Source: Holothuria scabra (taxonomy: Eukaryota; Echinodermata; Holothuroidea; Aspidochirotida; Holothuriidae). Taken from it: DNA of 64,000 bases. Positions 26,001 to 34,145 of this stretch are shown one piece after another. Both the position numbers and the translations under genes were made by a program. The notes under the pieces were generated by a model, which saw only the letters and a program-made list of their open reading frames with translations, did not search any database and had not been told where the DNA came from. The stretch spans positions 49,417,000 to 49,480,999 of the forward strand of contig CM074185.1 in the NCBI GenBank assembly GCA_037179385.1, in the 5' to 3' direction. Position 1 is the stretch's first letter, and the number at the start of each line of letters is the position of its first letter.

Positions 26001-26655
26001 CCTCCCGACCTCTAACGGATCCGTCGTTACAGCCAAGCCTCAGAACAGACAATGTCGTGAATATTCAGACTCCGGTTACGAAGAGTCGGATCATTCATTC
26101 GAATCGCAAGATTCCCTCCCTGTAATGGCCCAATCCCCAAAGCTAAACGGCTCCGCTGAAGCAAGACGGAAACTTTTTGGATGTCTTAAATCCCCACGAC
26201 AGGCTAGAAGAGCCGTTAGTCCTTTAGCCTCAGAGACCAGTTCTAGAGATTATAATTCTTACTCCAGTCCACTTGGGTCACCTGCAATGCGAAAACGAAT
26301 CGATTCCTGTCATTCCGATGTATTCCCACCGAGTCCTAACTGGGATAGCAAAGAAAGCAGAGGGTCTCTACTGTCCACGGATTCGGATGCAAGCTTCCAT
26401 GACTTCAGGCCACCACGAAGTCCGCTTGTATCTACTGACAGTATAAGTAGTAATGAGAGGTCACAAACTGAGGCAGAAATGAGAGCAGAACTGTTTGGAA
26501 AACATCCAAAATTGGAAAAATTAAAGGAACATTCTATCACGATGTTTAGCCAGGAAATTGACGAAGATGACCCTGCGCCACTGAAACCTAAGACACTAGT
26601 ACGGCCGTTTGCACTTTCTCTCTCAATGGAAGATGAGGACATCGATTTAAAATGA
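2050..26655 (+). CDS. GARNL3: GARNL3 (Rap-GAP/CNH-domain protein), 3' part of gene, 15 exons
   Basis: Spliced exons: 2050-2156, 4873-4988, 5822-5932, 6539-6613, 7726-7789, 8337-8384, 11601-11699, 14061-14174, 16195-16358, 18044-18196, 20362-20428, 21660-21740, 22864-22982, 23821-23926 and 25790-26655. Every junction has AG/GT ends and phases are compatible throughout, giving 762 residues plus a stop; the first base completes a codon from an exon outside the window. Residues 1-55 are the end of the Rap-GAP domain ([28 protein letters not shown]). The linker has [10 protein letters not shown] and KRSLSDVI. Residues about 137-440 form the CNH domain ([49 protein letters not shown]). The rest is a serine/proline-rich tail. 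The match to vertebrate GARNL3, remembered rather than searched, is nearly collinear to the DEDIDLK end. GARNL3 is a predicted GTPase activator for Rap-type GTPases; the catalytic part is mostly off the left edge. Confidence 0.93.
2157..4872 (+). other. GARNL3 intron
   Basis: AT-rich with long T/A runs (3600-3710). It contains a lone 13-base copy of the Helentron-like end (2727-2739). No coding signal; the frames at 3314-4271 consist of low-complexity T-rich sequence. Confidence 0.6.
4989..5821 (+). other. GARNL3 intron
   Basis: No repeat or gene recognised. Confidence 0.5.
5933..6538 (+). other. GARNL3 intron
   Basis: No repeat or gene recognised. The open frame at 6437 runs through the acceptor into the exon at 6539. 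Confidence 0.5.
6741..7045 (-). mobile_element. tRNA-derived SINE (- strand copy)
   Basis: Reverse-complement copy of the window's main SINE: tail side TTAGGTTAGG..GCCCAGTTTCTTACCG, middle matching 'gagccacaactgg', and a tRNA-like head near 6980-7030 with a B-box (rc of AGACTCGAACTCCCGACC). An 11-bp hairpin (6927-6962) interrupts the middle. Confidence 0.6.
6927..6962. repeat. Perfect 11-bp stem hairpin
   Basis: CTGTATCACCG and its exact reverse complement CGGTGATACAG are separated by 14 bases, inside the SINE copy and absent from the other copies. It may be a small foldback insertion. Confidence 0.6.
7485..7655 (+). mobile_element. SINE fragment (tail half), diverged
   Basis: Shares 'aaaatggaaccc', 'caatggagtagggaaa'-like and 'taaaccagttgg' words with the other SINEs and ends in AACTAACTACC. 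Confidence 0.35.
7790..8336 (+). other. GARNL3 intron
   Basis: Contains a 12-base C run at 7902-7913 and otherwise nothing recognised. Confidence 0.5.
11098..11275 (+). mobile_element. SINE copy, head missing, with (CTAA)n tail
   Basis: Matches the family body (GGAACCTACTAG, GCCACAGTTGAAAAAGGG, AACTGGGCCGTAAAACTCC) and ends in five CTAA-like units, the typical 3' tail. Confidence 0.65.
11300..11460 (+). mobile_element. Second SINE fragment, immediately downstream
   Basis: Shares TTGTGCTTGGTGCTCAGCAC and CAATTGGTTTGAAACT with the SINE at 22310. It is diverged and the tail is degraded. Confidence 0.5.
13042..13346 (+). mobile_element. TTAA-type MITE, copy 1
   Basis: Starts TTAA|AGGCATATTTTCATC and ends ..GACTGCAT|TTAA. 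It is more than 90 percent identical by eye to 43336-43636 over about 300 bases and has a diverged third copy at 57592-57887. Flanking TTAA and short AGGCA ends fit a piggyBac-like MITE. No coding capacity. Confidence 0.75.
13352..13499. mobile_element. MITE of the GATGCGCACTG family with telomere-like centre
   Basis: Left end GATGCGCATTGTTTAACAAA is the inverted match of right end TTTGTTAAACAGTGCGCATC. Interior TTTCTTGATTGGTTGTTGCC is shared with 16698. The middle has GTTAGGGTTAGGGATTAGG. Confidence 0.75.
13651..13695 (+). repeat. Copy of the GACTTCCTA-ACATGGACAG repeat
   Basis: The stretch GACTTCCTACAAACATGG then CATGAAACGTGCACG matches the inverted arms at 49071 and 49422, so this is a dispersed family. 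Confidence 0.45.
14594..15757 (+). mobile_element. Helentron-like non-autonomous element with satellite core
   Basis: 13-bp GGTTTCGATGATA (14594-14606) recurs inverted as TATCATCGAAACC (15724-15736). Between them are a (GT)n run, six 145-bp tandem monomers and a (TCTA)n run. After the right inverted repeat comes a hairpin, AATGCA-TTT-TGCATT (15739-15753), then CTGG, and the host T run resumes. This order (sub-terminal inverted repeats, tandem core, microsatellite, 3' hairpin, insertion in a T run) is the known plan of Helentron-derived elements such as DINE-1. The assignment is structural; no Rep/helicase is present. Confidence 0.65.
14687..15575 (+). repeat. 145-bp satellite array, six monomers, each with a DR1 motif
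   Basis: The phase marker CACGATATCTCAAGATAGG repeats at intervals of 149, 145, 143, 147, 145 and 143 bases. Each monomer has an AGGTCAAAGGTCA block at 14786 (one arm altered), 14931, 15075, 15221, 15367 and 15511, followed by TCTGGGGTCAC-like sequence. Open frames here are copies of the same monomer translated and are not genes. Confidence 0.9.
16698..16812. mobile_element. MITE of the GATGCGCACTG family
   Basis: GATGCGCACTGTCAACCAG at the left, inverted as TTAACCAGTGCGTATCGG at the right, with the shared interior TTTCTTGATTGGCTGTTGC. Confidence 0.7.
17563..17952. repeat. Possible diverged foldback element
   Basis: GAGAGAAGCGTACCATTG on the left is partly inverted on the right (rc GAGAAGCGTTCCATTGG), with GTGAACTCG/AGTTCACAACTTGTG beside it. 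The interior is unrelated to other repeats. Confidence 0.3.
18197..20361 (+). other. GARNL3 intron, nothing recognised
   Basis: 2.2 kb of AT-rich sequence with a pyrimidine-rich stretch near 19950-20030; no element boundary or exon seen. The open frame at 20260 runs into the exon at 20362. Confidence 0.5.
20429..21659 (+). other. GARNL3 intron, nothing recognised
   Basis: AT-rich; I see no repeat or exon. Confidence 0.5.
21741..22863 (+). other. GARNL3 intron with one full-length SINE
   Basis: Only the SINE at about 22310-22560 stands out. Confidence 0.55.
22310..22560 (+). mobile_element. tRNA-derived SINE, best full-length copy
   Basis: Head GACTGCATGGTCAAGTGGTTAG has an A-box-like core, and CAGAGTTCGGCTGGAG sits where a B-box is expected. 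The body has CTTTAAAAAATGGAACC, GCTTGGTGCTCAGC and GACTTAAACCAAGTGGTT. The end GCCTTAAAACCTCATACCTAGCC replaces the usual CTAA tail. Confidence 0.7.
22983..23820 (+). other. GARNL3 intron with a minisatellite
   Basis: Contains the 49-bp tandem repeat at 23101-23260; nothing else recognised. Confidence 0.5.
23101..23260. repeat. 49-bp G-rich minisatellite, three units
   Basis: GGTGTCATGGGTGGGGGT recurs at 23131, 23180 and 23229, exactly 49 bases apart. The two overlapping open frames over it (23080-23463 and 23106-23321) are products of the repeat and lack splice context. Confidence 0.85.
24108..24371. mobile_element. Foldback MITE
   Basis: CACTATAAACACAAAT..AGTCAA at the left is inverted as TTGACTTATTTGTGTTTACAGTG at the right. 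The interior is full of TTGACTAA-type words in both orientations. Confidence 0.7.
24515..25180 (+). mobile_element. SINE copy split by a TA-type MITE
   Basis: Head 24515-24626: AAGATGGTTAGAGTATCCGA then GGAGTTCGACTCCTGG (A- and B-box-like). Tail part 24991-25180: TTAGTCCTCGGC, GAGCCACAACTGAAG, TTAAGCCAATTGGTTAG. The tail part contains a roughly 50-base internal tandem duplication (GGGAACAG..AGACCAGTGAGCCA, twice). Confidence 0.7.
24627..24990. mobile_element. MITE with TA target duplication and 35-bp inverted ends
   Basis: TA|CACTCTAAAATGAAAAGA at the left and TTTTGATTTTAGAGTG|TA at the right. The outer 35 bases on each side pair with about two mismatches. The interior repeats AGTGAATTCACTCC-like words in both orientations. 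TA duplication suggests Tc1/mariner mobilisation. Confidence 0.85.
25474..25716. mobile_element. Second, diverged copy of the TA MITE
   Basis: TA|ACACTCTGAAAATAAAAGGG on the left and TCTTTTTAAGAGTG|TA on the right; the interior has ATTCACTCCAAAAAGGG and ATTCACTCCAAACAGAG. Confidence 0.7.
25790..26655 (+). CDS. GARNL3: GARNL3 terminal coding exon (serine-rich C-terminal tail)
   Basis: Largest exon of the gene, entered in phase 1 after an AG at 25788-25789 and ending in TGA at 26653-26655. It encodes 287 residues uninterrupted. The start ([17 protein letters not shown]) matches the conserved nuclear-receptor-box-like stretch after the CNH domain. The middle is low in hydrophobics and rich in S-P and R-x-x-S pairs, so it is probably disordered and phosphorylated (inference). 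A basic patch ([15 protein letters not shown]) sits mid-exon. The last 60 residues hold a conserved AELFG segment and the acidic end EDEDIDLK. An upstream in-frame ATG at 25726 lies in the intron and is not the start. Confidence 0.9.
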
Positions 26656-27936
26656 TAGCACCCCTAATATGATGAAATCAAATTTCAGAAAAATGCATGG
26701 GACGATTGTTGTCCTATACCCTGCCCTTGGATAGGCACGATGTTATTCTTTTAGAGAACCTATCAAGACTTCGTAAGTCACATCAAGGGTGTTAGTAATA
26801 GAGGAAAGAATGAATAGCGCCCTGAAATAGAGGATGGCGCTGAACAGCACACTGATGAGCCACAAAGGACAACGACCAATTACAGCAATGTATGACTCAT
26901 ATGACTGTATAATAATTGTGCTTTAGCATATGTATGAGTGGCAAAATGGCTGTTTTTCTAATGTTCAAGTATAATCTACGGCCTTTACCAAGCGGTAGTT
27001 ATGGTGCTTTGTCAATTTTGAAGGCTTTTTACTAATAATCTAAAATTTCTTTTTCAAAGCAAGAAAATTAACAGATTAATTTTGTCAGCTGGATACAGGA
27101 CAATTTTCTAACTGCTATTTCTAGAAAACCTGTAGAAACGAAATGAACAAAATCCAAAGTATTGAAATAATTTTTAAGGATGTTTATAAATCTGTCTACG
27201 GACAAAACGGCAGCCTCAAGTTGCTATGTGAAAGCAGGGAAAGGTGCTTCAGATCTAATGCCGGTAACTCTCCATGTGTCCGTAAACGGCCACAACAGTT
27301 ACATAACCATTACAAACAAATATATTTTTCTTCGAGAGTAGTATATAATTTTATCATAAAAGATGGCATGTGCCCTTCCAAAAACTCCCTGAGGCTGAGA
27401 ACATCATAACGTAGATGAAGTCAATTTTAAATAAGAGTACATTGTGCAAACATCACATAAGGCTAGAAACTTCCTGTTGGCGTGGACTAGCAGAAAGGGA
27501 GCAAAGATGAATCAAAGTTCGTTGGATGAAAGGGCCAAGTTGGTGCGTCAGGGCAAAAGTGTCATAAGTTGCTCGAGAATTTCTTTACAACTTATTTTTC
27601 ATTATTCCATGGCGATTTCCTTGGTCTATAAAAAATTATCGTGCTATTCATTCCAGGATCATGACTTTTTCGGGGTTGCCAAATAGTTTCAAAATGTGCT
27701 AGATATTATTTTTACTACTAACGAATGCTCATGTGCGTTCTCTATTGTCATTTCGCTCAATTATAAAGGGATTTCTGGGGAACATTTTTTTCTTGCCACG
27801 CCACGCGCCCTCATGTAGCGCACTGCCTTTCATAGTGTCACTTTCAGCGATTTTGAAGGATCTAAGTACGTCAGAACACGGCCAAGATAGATAACAATCT
27901 CGTTTCGAGTCGAAATCAGTCGGGCATAGTGGAACA

Positions 27937-27942
27937 AATAAA
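27937..27942 (+). terminator. Candidate poly(A) signal of GARNL3
   Basis: AATAAA about 1.28 kb after the GARNL3 stop codon. Further AATAAA words follow near 28050 and 28070, inside a short tandem duplication (28030-28080). The choice among them is a guess from distance. Confidence 0.3.
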
Positions 27943-30900
27943 ATCTTTAGACCACTGCGAAAACTTGTGGTTAGTTTTATTATTTATTTTATTATTTTAT
28001 TATTATTATTATTTTTTTTTTGTTCTCATAGATGAAATTACGAGGGGCTCAATAATAAATTTACGAAGGGCTCAATAAAAGTAATGCGGTATCAAATGAT
28101 TCTAACTTGAAAAATAGAAAGCCTATCCAACAAATACGTGGTGTAATAAATACTACAAGAAACTTCAGGCATTGTCTAGTGGCTGAATAAATGGAGACAA
28201 TCCCATACCACCTTGTTACATCATACCTTGAGGTACCAATGTCTTCAAGTTGTAAATAATGTTTTTAAGGGGAAAAAATTCATAAGATCAAAGGAATCAT
28301 GGTATTTTAGCCACGTAGCCATTAAAGACGCTAAAACTGGAACAAGATATCAATATTGAGGGACATGAGAACAAAATTGTGGTGGGGTACCGTGTGTAGG
28401 CGATTGGTACTGAATTTTGGTATCTTCTATTCAAGTTGAGAAAATATTTGTAGGGGCTACTGCCCGTCTGGGCCAATCCCATCTGGGTCACTGGCTTATT
28501 TTAATCGATGCTTCATGCACCTACCTTTTTGTAGAACAGATCTTGTAAAATGGACTTGCTGAATGCCGTTTTTTTTTTTGTTCATTTAGTTACTGCACAT
28601 TTATATAACTTCACGATGTAAAACCGGTTCCCCAAGTCTCGACAAAATAATTTGGTTGACTACCGTTAAACTACGCATTTGCTCGTGAGTGTAAGTGTCA
28701 CGGTATCGGGAATGAAATTGCCGTAATGCAGGGTACGGTAGCAAATGTTTGAAGTCTTACGGCTTAGTTACGGTTGTATCTTAAACCCCCCTTAAGAAAA
28801 TCGATCCAGAATTCTTGACCACCCGATGAGTCCGACTGTGGTTATGGGCTAGAGAATGGCAGGTAGTTGACCCCCTGGCCCATCCCATACCAAATAGCAG
28901 GCCCATACCAACTTGAGAAAATTTATGAACAAAACAATGTAAATTTCAACTCCTAACAGTAAGAAATTTAGCTTCTACCTCGTATGCGGTTTATGCGTGA
29001 AGGGAGGATGGGGGATGCTTTATGGGCCCAGACCTGTTAGTCTGGACCTCAGGAGTGCATGTTTACACCAGTGTCAGGTTCAGCTGCTATTACCCATGGG
29101 CTTTTCAAGTCAGCCGGCATGTTCAAAACTAGAACAGCACAAGGTATGGGTGCAAACTTAAAACGGGCAAGGAACCATATAGCCCAATGGATCATACGAT
29201 TGTTCAGTACGATACCAATCGAGCTTGACACTCTCAAAAATCATTAATTTTTAATGGTGGTGTGTTTCTATTAGGGTACATCTTAAGGGTAGACCCATCG
29301 GTTTTACTGACAACACGGGTCAAGGATTAGTGCAATGCGGATCAAGTTGATACGGGTCCAATTGCACAATATTGTATAATAACTCAGCACGCATTAATTG
29401 TTTCGTGTGTTCGCAAAAATGTATATAGAATTTGTAGTACTGTGCACGAGATATAAGATTTAATGCAAATGATATATCATGTAATGTATGAAAATTTATT
29501 CTTTTTTACACATTCCAACAGACGTTTACGTATATTCTATGTTTTTGTATGAATTACAGATGGTGCCTTGCACGGCCAATGTGAGCTTTGTTTTAACCAT
29601 ATTTTTCACCGCTCTATAAATGTTATACAAAGAAAGTTAATTCATCACTTTATGAACCAAAAAATATTTGTTCACTTAATCATTAAATAGAAATTACTGA
29701 ATTATATTATAGTATAGATATTTATATACTGGTGGGGGCTGGCACCAGTACCTGAAGTGATAGAAATAAGTTAATCCATTAATTTCCTCCTTTGCTTATA
29801 GCTTTAAGATGGGAAGTAGGAGAAAGTTCAATACTGCCCTCAGTTTCAGATGGCACCACACGTTGTCAATCCCCTCCAAATGCAAAGGACCCCCTCTACC
29901 ACTGAGGTTCCCTCTCTCCACGTATATTGTACAAGCAATGTGGGTGACGCCCAAAATTTAGCTCCCAAGTTATGCAAACTAACTGCCATTTTAACTGTCA
30001 ACATTTAATGAGGGCTTGTTTTAAACGTTTATATGCATAACACAATAATCTAAGGGTTTGGAATTATCTAAGAGTACAAAGCCTTGAACTAGGGAAACAA
30101 ATGCCTGTTTTTCCTTTCACTTTCGTTTACACAGGGTTTTACATTTAGAATGCAAAACTCGAGATTAACAAATTTGTTGTATAAATGTTGAAGCAGAAGC
30201 ATGACCTTTGACCCCACAAGCATGCACAAGAATGTTGCTGCCTTCGGTACTGTAGATTCAGGGATTGTTGAAGTATCTATTTTATGGGCAATGAGCTGAG
30301 ATTTTAATGAAAGCATTTCCATGGAAATCATTCCTTTACATGGATAACTTTGTACATTCTGGTGTAAGAAAATTTCTCAACAAATGAGTTGTTTTGAGTA
30401 TACATACAGTATCTATGCATGACAACACTTATAAATGCAATTAGGTCATCTAGTCTTTTGTCTATTTACCACTGCTTTGCTGTTGTTTCTCACCATATGT
30501 GCAAAGTCATCACCATGGAGACAAGAAAAAATAATGTTCTCACAAATTCACTTTGTTGCCAAATATAACAATTTAACACCTTTCTTTACAAGAGCATTGT
30601 CTTTATCTTTATTTCTGTCTTATGAATATTCAAGTTTGATTACAAAAATGCAAACTGCTATTTCGCCCAGTTAAGTCTTTGTCATAGCTAGCCTTCATAT
30701 AAGTTACCCCAAAACACAAAACTGGAAAATTGTCAACAATGCTGACATAACATGGATGATGGTATGGGTGAAGACACTTTTTAATGCCTTGCAGTAGACA
30801 GAGAGGGCTTCAACAAGTTAAATGCAATAAATTCTAGTTGTTTTCATCCTGCGCCTTAAATTTTTAAAAAGAATGCATGAAATAAACCAAAAAAATTCGA

Positions 30901-31677
30901 CATTTAGTTTTAGTTAATCTTAGTTTTAATCGTTCAGGTAAAAAGGACATATCCACACAAGCTAAGTGTAAGAGATTTGTGTAAACCTTTTAAGTCTTCA
31001 TGAAGTGACACACCATTGGAGTGATGTTATTTTTCAATCAGAATAAACTCAACACATATTGTTTTTAGTACTGTAGCAGCCATTGACTTTCAAATGTTTC
31101 AAGTGAGCTACAAACCACAGTCTTCAGGAAAATAAGGAGTGTGGTAGGTAAGATGTTGATCAATCTTAAATAGATTTGATTTTGAACTCCCATTCTTCAT
31201 TTGGGTACGCAAAATTCCACCACTCCTTACAGAGATTTGAGGCAAATTGAAAAGATGGTGTGCAATCATACTTGCACACCTTAGAGCTATTTCTGAATGT
31301 TTTGGGCATACCTTCATATCATTCATTAAGGTGTGTCATAAAATCCTATGAAATGTTAGGAATCACTCATCAATTACATACTGTTTGGCAATTCTACTGG
31401 CAGGAAGTACTAACTCCAAAATTTTATGAAATTGTCCATAGAGAATGATTCAAAACAAACTGATAATTTGAGGGGACACTAATCTATTAATGCTAGGGAT
31501 GGGCCCACTTCACCCACGAAAATCAGATAGTAATGTAATAAGGCTGACACATTGATGGAAGAGGCATTATGCATATAAGGTACCAGAAACAGGACAAAAC
31601 AATGTGCAATCAGCAGATGTATACTGGAAGCACTGCAACCGTAATACCAATAAATATGAAACATGAGCTAAATACAG

Positions 31678-32060
31678 CAGGCCCATAGCCAGGGGGGTTT
31701 GGAGCATTCAAACGACCCACCCCAACTTGAGGGAGGTCCATTTTTCCAGTCCTGTGTTTGAAGGGTTAGCTATGAAATATTTTTATCTTGACATATTGAG
31801 GACAAATTTCCGTTCACTCCTTTAAAAGTGGTGTACTGTGTGGAATTCCTGGGAAAAAGGGACTTCTGTTGTGTTCGAAAGTCCTCTAAAATGCTCCAGA
31901 TTGCAGGAGATCTGCAGATTTCAAACTTTTCCGGGAAGCATGCCCCGGACCCCTAGCAACTGCATGCTTACGGCACGCGGGAAGCCACCTCCGTATTTGG
32001 AAAAAGGTCCAAATCTTGTAAAAAAGACCCACCCCTCCACTTGGGCTGGCTACGGGCCTG
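31678..32060. mobile_element. MITE with CAGGCCC-TAGCCAG inverted ends
   Basis: CAGGCCCATAGCCAG on the left and CTGGCTACGGGCCTG on the right are inverted with one mismatch. Flanks share TACAG. The ends resemble hAT-type CAGG termini. Confidence 0.6.
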
Positions 32061-32816
32061 TACAGTATGCATATCCAAGCTTTAAACAAGTAAAGTACCT
32101 CAATAATGCTACGACCATAAATGTCAGGATTTTTATAGCATTTTTTCACCATAAGGACCTAAAAGTGTTCAGCACTTACTTTACCACTGGTACTGTAACC
32201 CAGGAACCCATCCTGGAGGTCTTCCAGTAGAGAGGCTACAACCTACTCACCTACAAATGATGCAAGTTCTCTCAGTTACCCATTTAACTCTTGGGTGGAG
32301 AAAGGCAATAGAGATGGAACATCTTTTTCAAAGGCAGGTTCTTAACTAAAGGGTTCTAAGTGACAGCTGCAGTGCTTTGTAAGTGTAGTGCACAAAAATT
32401 GTGTTGCTATCATCAATGGCAACCCATGTCCAATATCTCCAACAATGACAGGCGGAAGGGACCTTTCTGGAAGATTTGCTCACAATATTACTAATGGTTT
32501 TGGAATGATGAATGCTTTTTTTTTACATCAGATAACCAGATAAAAAGATGCATTGTTTCAAAACCAAAATACCTATATTTTCAGGAATATTCAGACATTT
32601 TCTACAGGATTTCATTCATAAGATAGAAAATGCAATCTTCCTAGCTTAGAACTGTCAAATATGATACATTCCTACAGGTACTAAGCTTGATTGGTAACTA
32701 TCATGATTTAAAAATACCCTCTTTCTCGCTTAAGAGCGACAAAATCTGACACTCATAAGCATAAATTGCAGGATTTTCTAAGTGAATTTTGTGATGGCCA
32801 GTCAACTGGCAATTTG

Positions 32817-32822
32817 TTTATT
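32817..32822 (-). terminator. Possible poly(A) signal of POLE3
   Basis: AATAAA on the - strand about 1.0 kb past the POLE3 stop. I noticed no canonical signal nearer the stop. It lies next to a SINE-head-like fragment, so the assignment is weak. Confidence 0.2.
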
Positions 32823-32849
32823 CCAGACAGGAGCCTAAGTGCCAGTTAA

Positions 32850-32965
32850 GCTGGTAATCCTCAACAATGGGGCTCAAGGATAGGAAAAATGAGCCTTGTG
32901 GGACTCGAATCTTCAAGCCATGAATTGCAAGTCCGATGGATGCCTTATTGTCCAATACGCTGTCT
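32850..32965 (-). mobile_element. Possible SINE head fragment
   Basis: Reverse complement shows a tRNA-like B-box (rc of GGGACTCGAATCTTC) and TTGCAAGTCCGATGG-like sequence seen in the head of the 6741-7045 copy. The body is not evident. Confidence 0.3.
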
Positions 32966-33837
32966 AGCTGACTTTGTAGTCTATAACGTTAATCTAGATA
33001 GCTAGCTTTAATACCCTCTGACATGACACTGATGTCAGCAATGGTTTCCAACCTGGTACACATATGGAGGAAAGAAAATTGTGCATGCTGGCTGTTACAT
33101 CTTAAACATAGTTATTGGGATGTTTTTCTCACTAGAAACCCCTTTCTCCTTGTAATGAAAATGAAGGACTTGCCCTTCCCTTCAGCATTATTCACATCCA
33201 CATACAACTCTGGGGAGTGCAAGGAACTTTCTTAATTGATTTTGTCAAGGATTGTTAGTGAAGCATGGGAAGACATGTAAGCCCTGAAATGTGGGTCTCA
33301 TTGAATGTACAATGAGCTTATAAATAACACTTGACTAACCTTTCTTCAGTAGCTCACAGCATCAAGAAGCCTTTAACCTACAAACCTTTTATACAGAAAT
33401 GGGCATGGCTTTTTTGCATCTTGTATAGGGCCCAATTGTATCACGTACATAGGTTTAAAATGGTTGTCATAAGTCAGCATCACAGTCACACCAATGTGAG
33501 GAAAATATAAGCATTTTTGTCTACTCTCTTCCATTGAGCACAGTTCTATTATCTTTAACAATGCCTTTCAAATCTCTGCTCCTTTTAAGGCACATTGCCA
33601 GGTAAAAAATCCAGCTTATGCCTTTGTGCTGTATAATGCAAAGTGGAAATTCAGCACAAGAAGTCAAAATTCCTTTTAAGCCAACATCAATTAATGTCAC
33701 TTATTACAACTGGCTGTATCTGACTGTATCATATGTTCCATCACTTCACATCAGCAGACCCTTATCACTGAAAGAAAGGAAATTTTAAGTTCCAATACAA
33801 TGGACAATCCTGAGTCTTGACCACAAATCTACAAGTG

Positions 33838-34145
33838 CTATGAGTCATCCTCCATATTTTCAGTACTTGTGTCCTCAAGTTTTGCATCCTCTTCAACTTG
33901 TGCTACATCTGTTTTCTCTACATCATCATCCTCCCCCTCCTCCACCCATCCATCGTCTCCATCTTCATCTTCAACCTCTTCTTCTTCTTCCTCCTCTTCA
34001 ATGCCTTCATCTTCCTCTTCTTCATCTTTGCTTTTGTCTTCCTCCTCTCCGGCAGTTTCCTTTTCTCCTGATGATTCACCGCTCTCTTTACTTTTCTTTC
34101 TCTTCTCTATTGCTTCTTTTTTGCTCTTTTGCTCTTTCCGAAATT
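33838..34145 (-). CDS. POLE3: POLE3 last exon: basic linker and expanded acidic tail
   Basis: Encodes residues 92-192. The AG acceptor is at 34147-34146 and the stop is TAG at 33840-33838. After about 35 mixed-charge residues, the frame is mostly Glu and Asp with scattered Gly and Ser, ending in NMEDDS. Simple-sequence GAA/GAG/GAT codons suggest growth by slippage. The + strand frames here are long only because of this codon bias (Ser/Leu/Pro-rich) and are not genes. Confidence 0.9.

Larger units (their letters stand above)
26656..33837. other. Intergenic region between convergent GARNL3 and POLE3
   Basis: Includes both 3' UTRs. I see a TTATTATTATT/poly-T stretch (27980-28020), the element at 31678-32060 and a SINE-head-like fragment near 32850-32960. 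The open frames here lack recognisable products or splice context. Confidence 0.6.

Noticed and set aside
28815..28850. Possible hammerhead ribozyme core (CCGATGAGTCC)
   Set aside because: The CTGATGA box is altered and no GAAA partner or stems can be placed.
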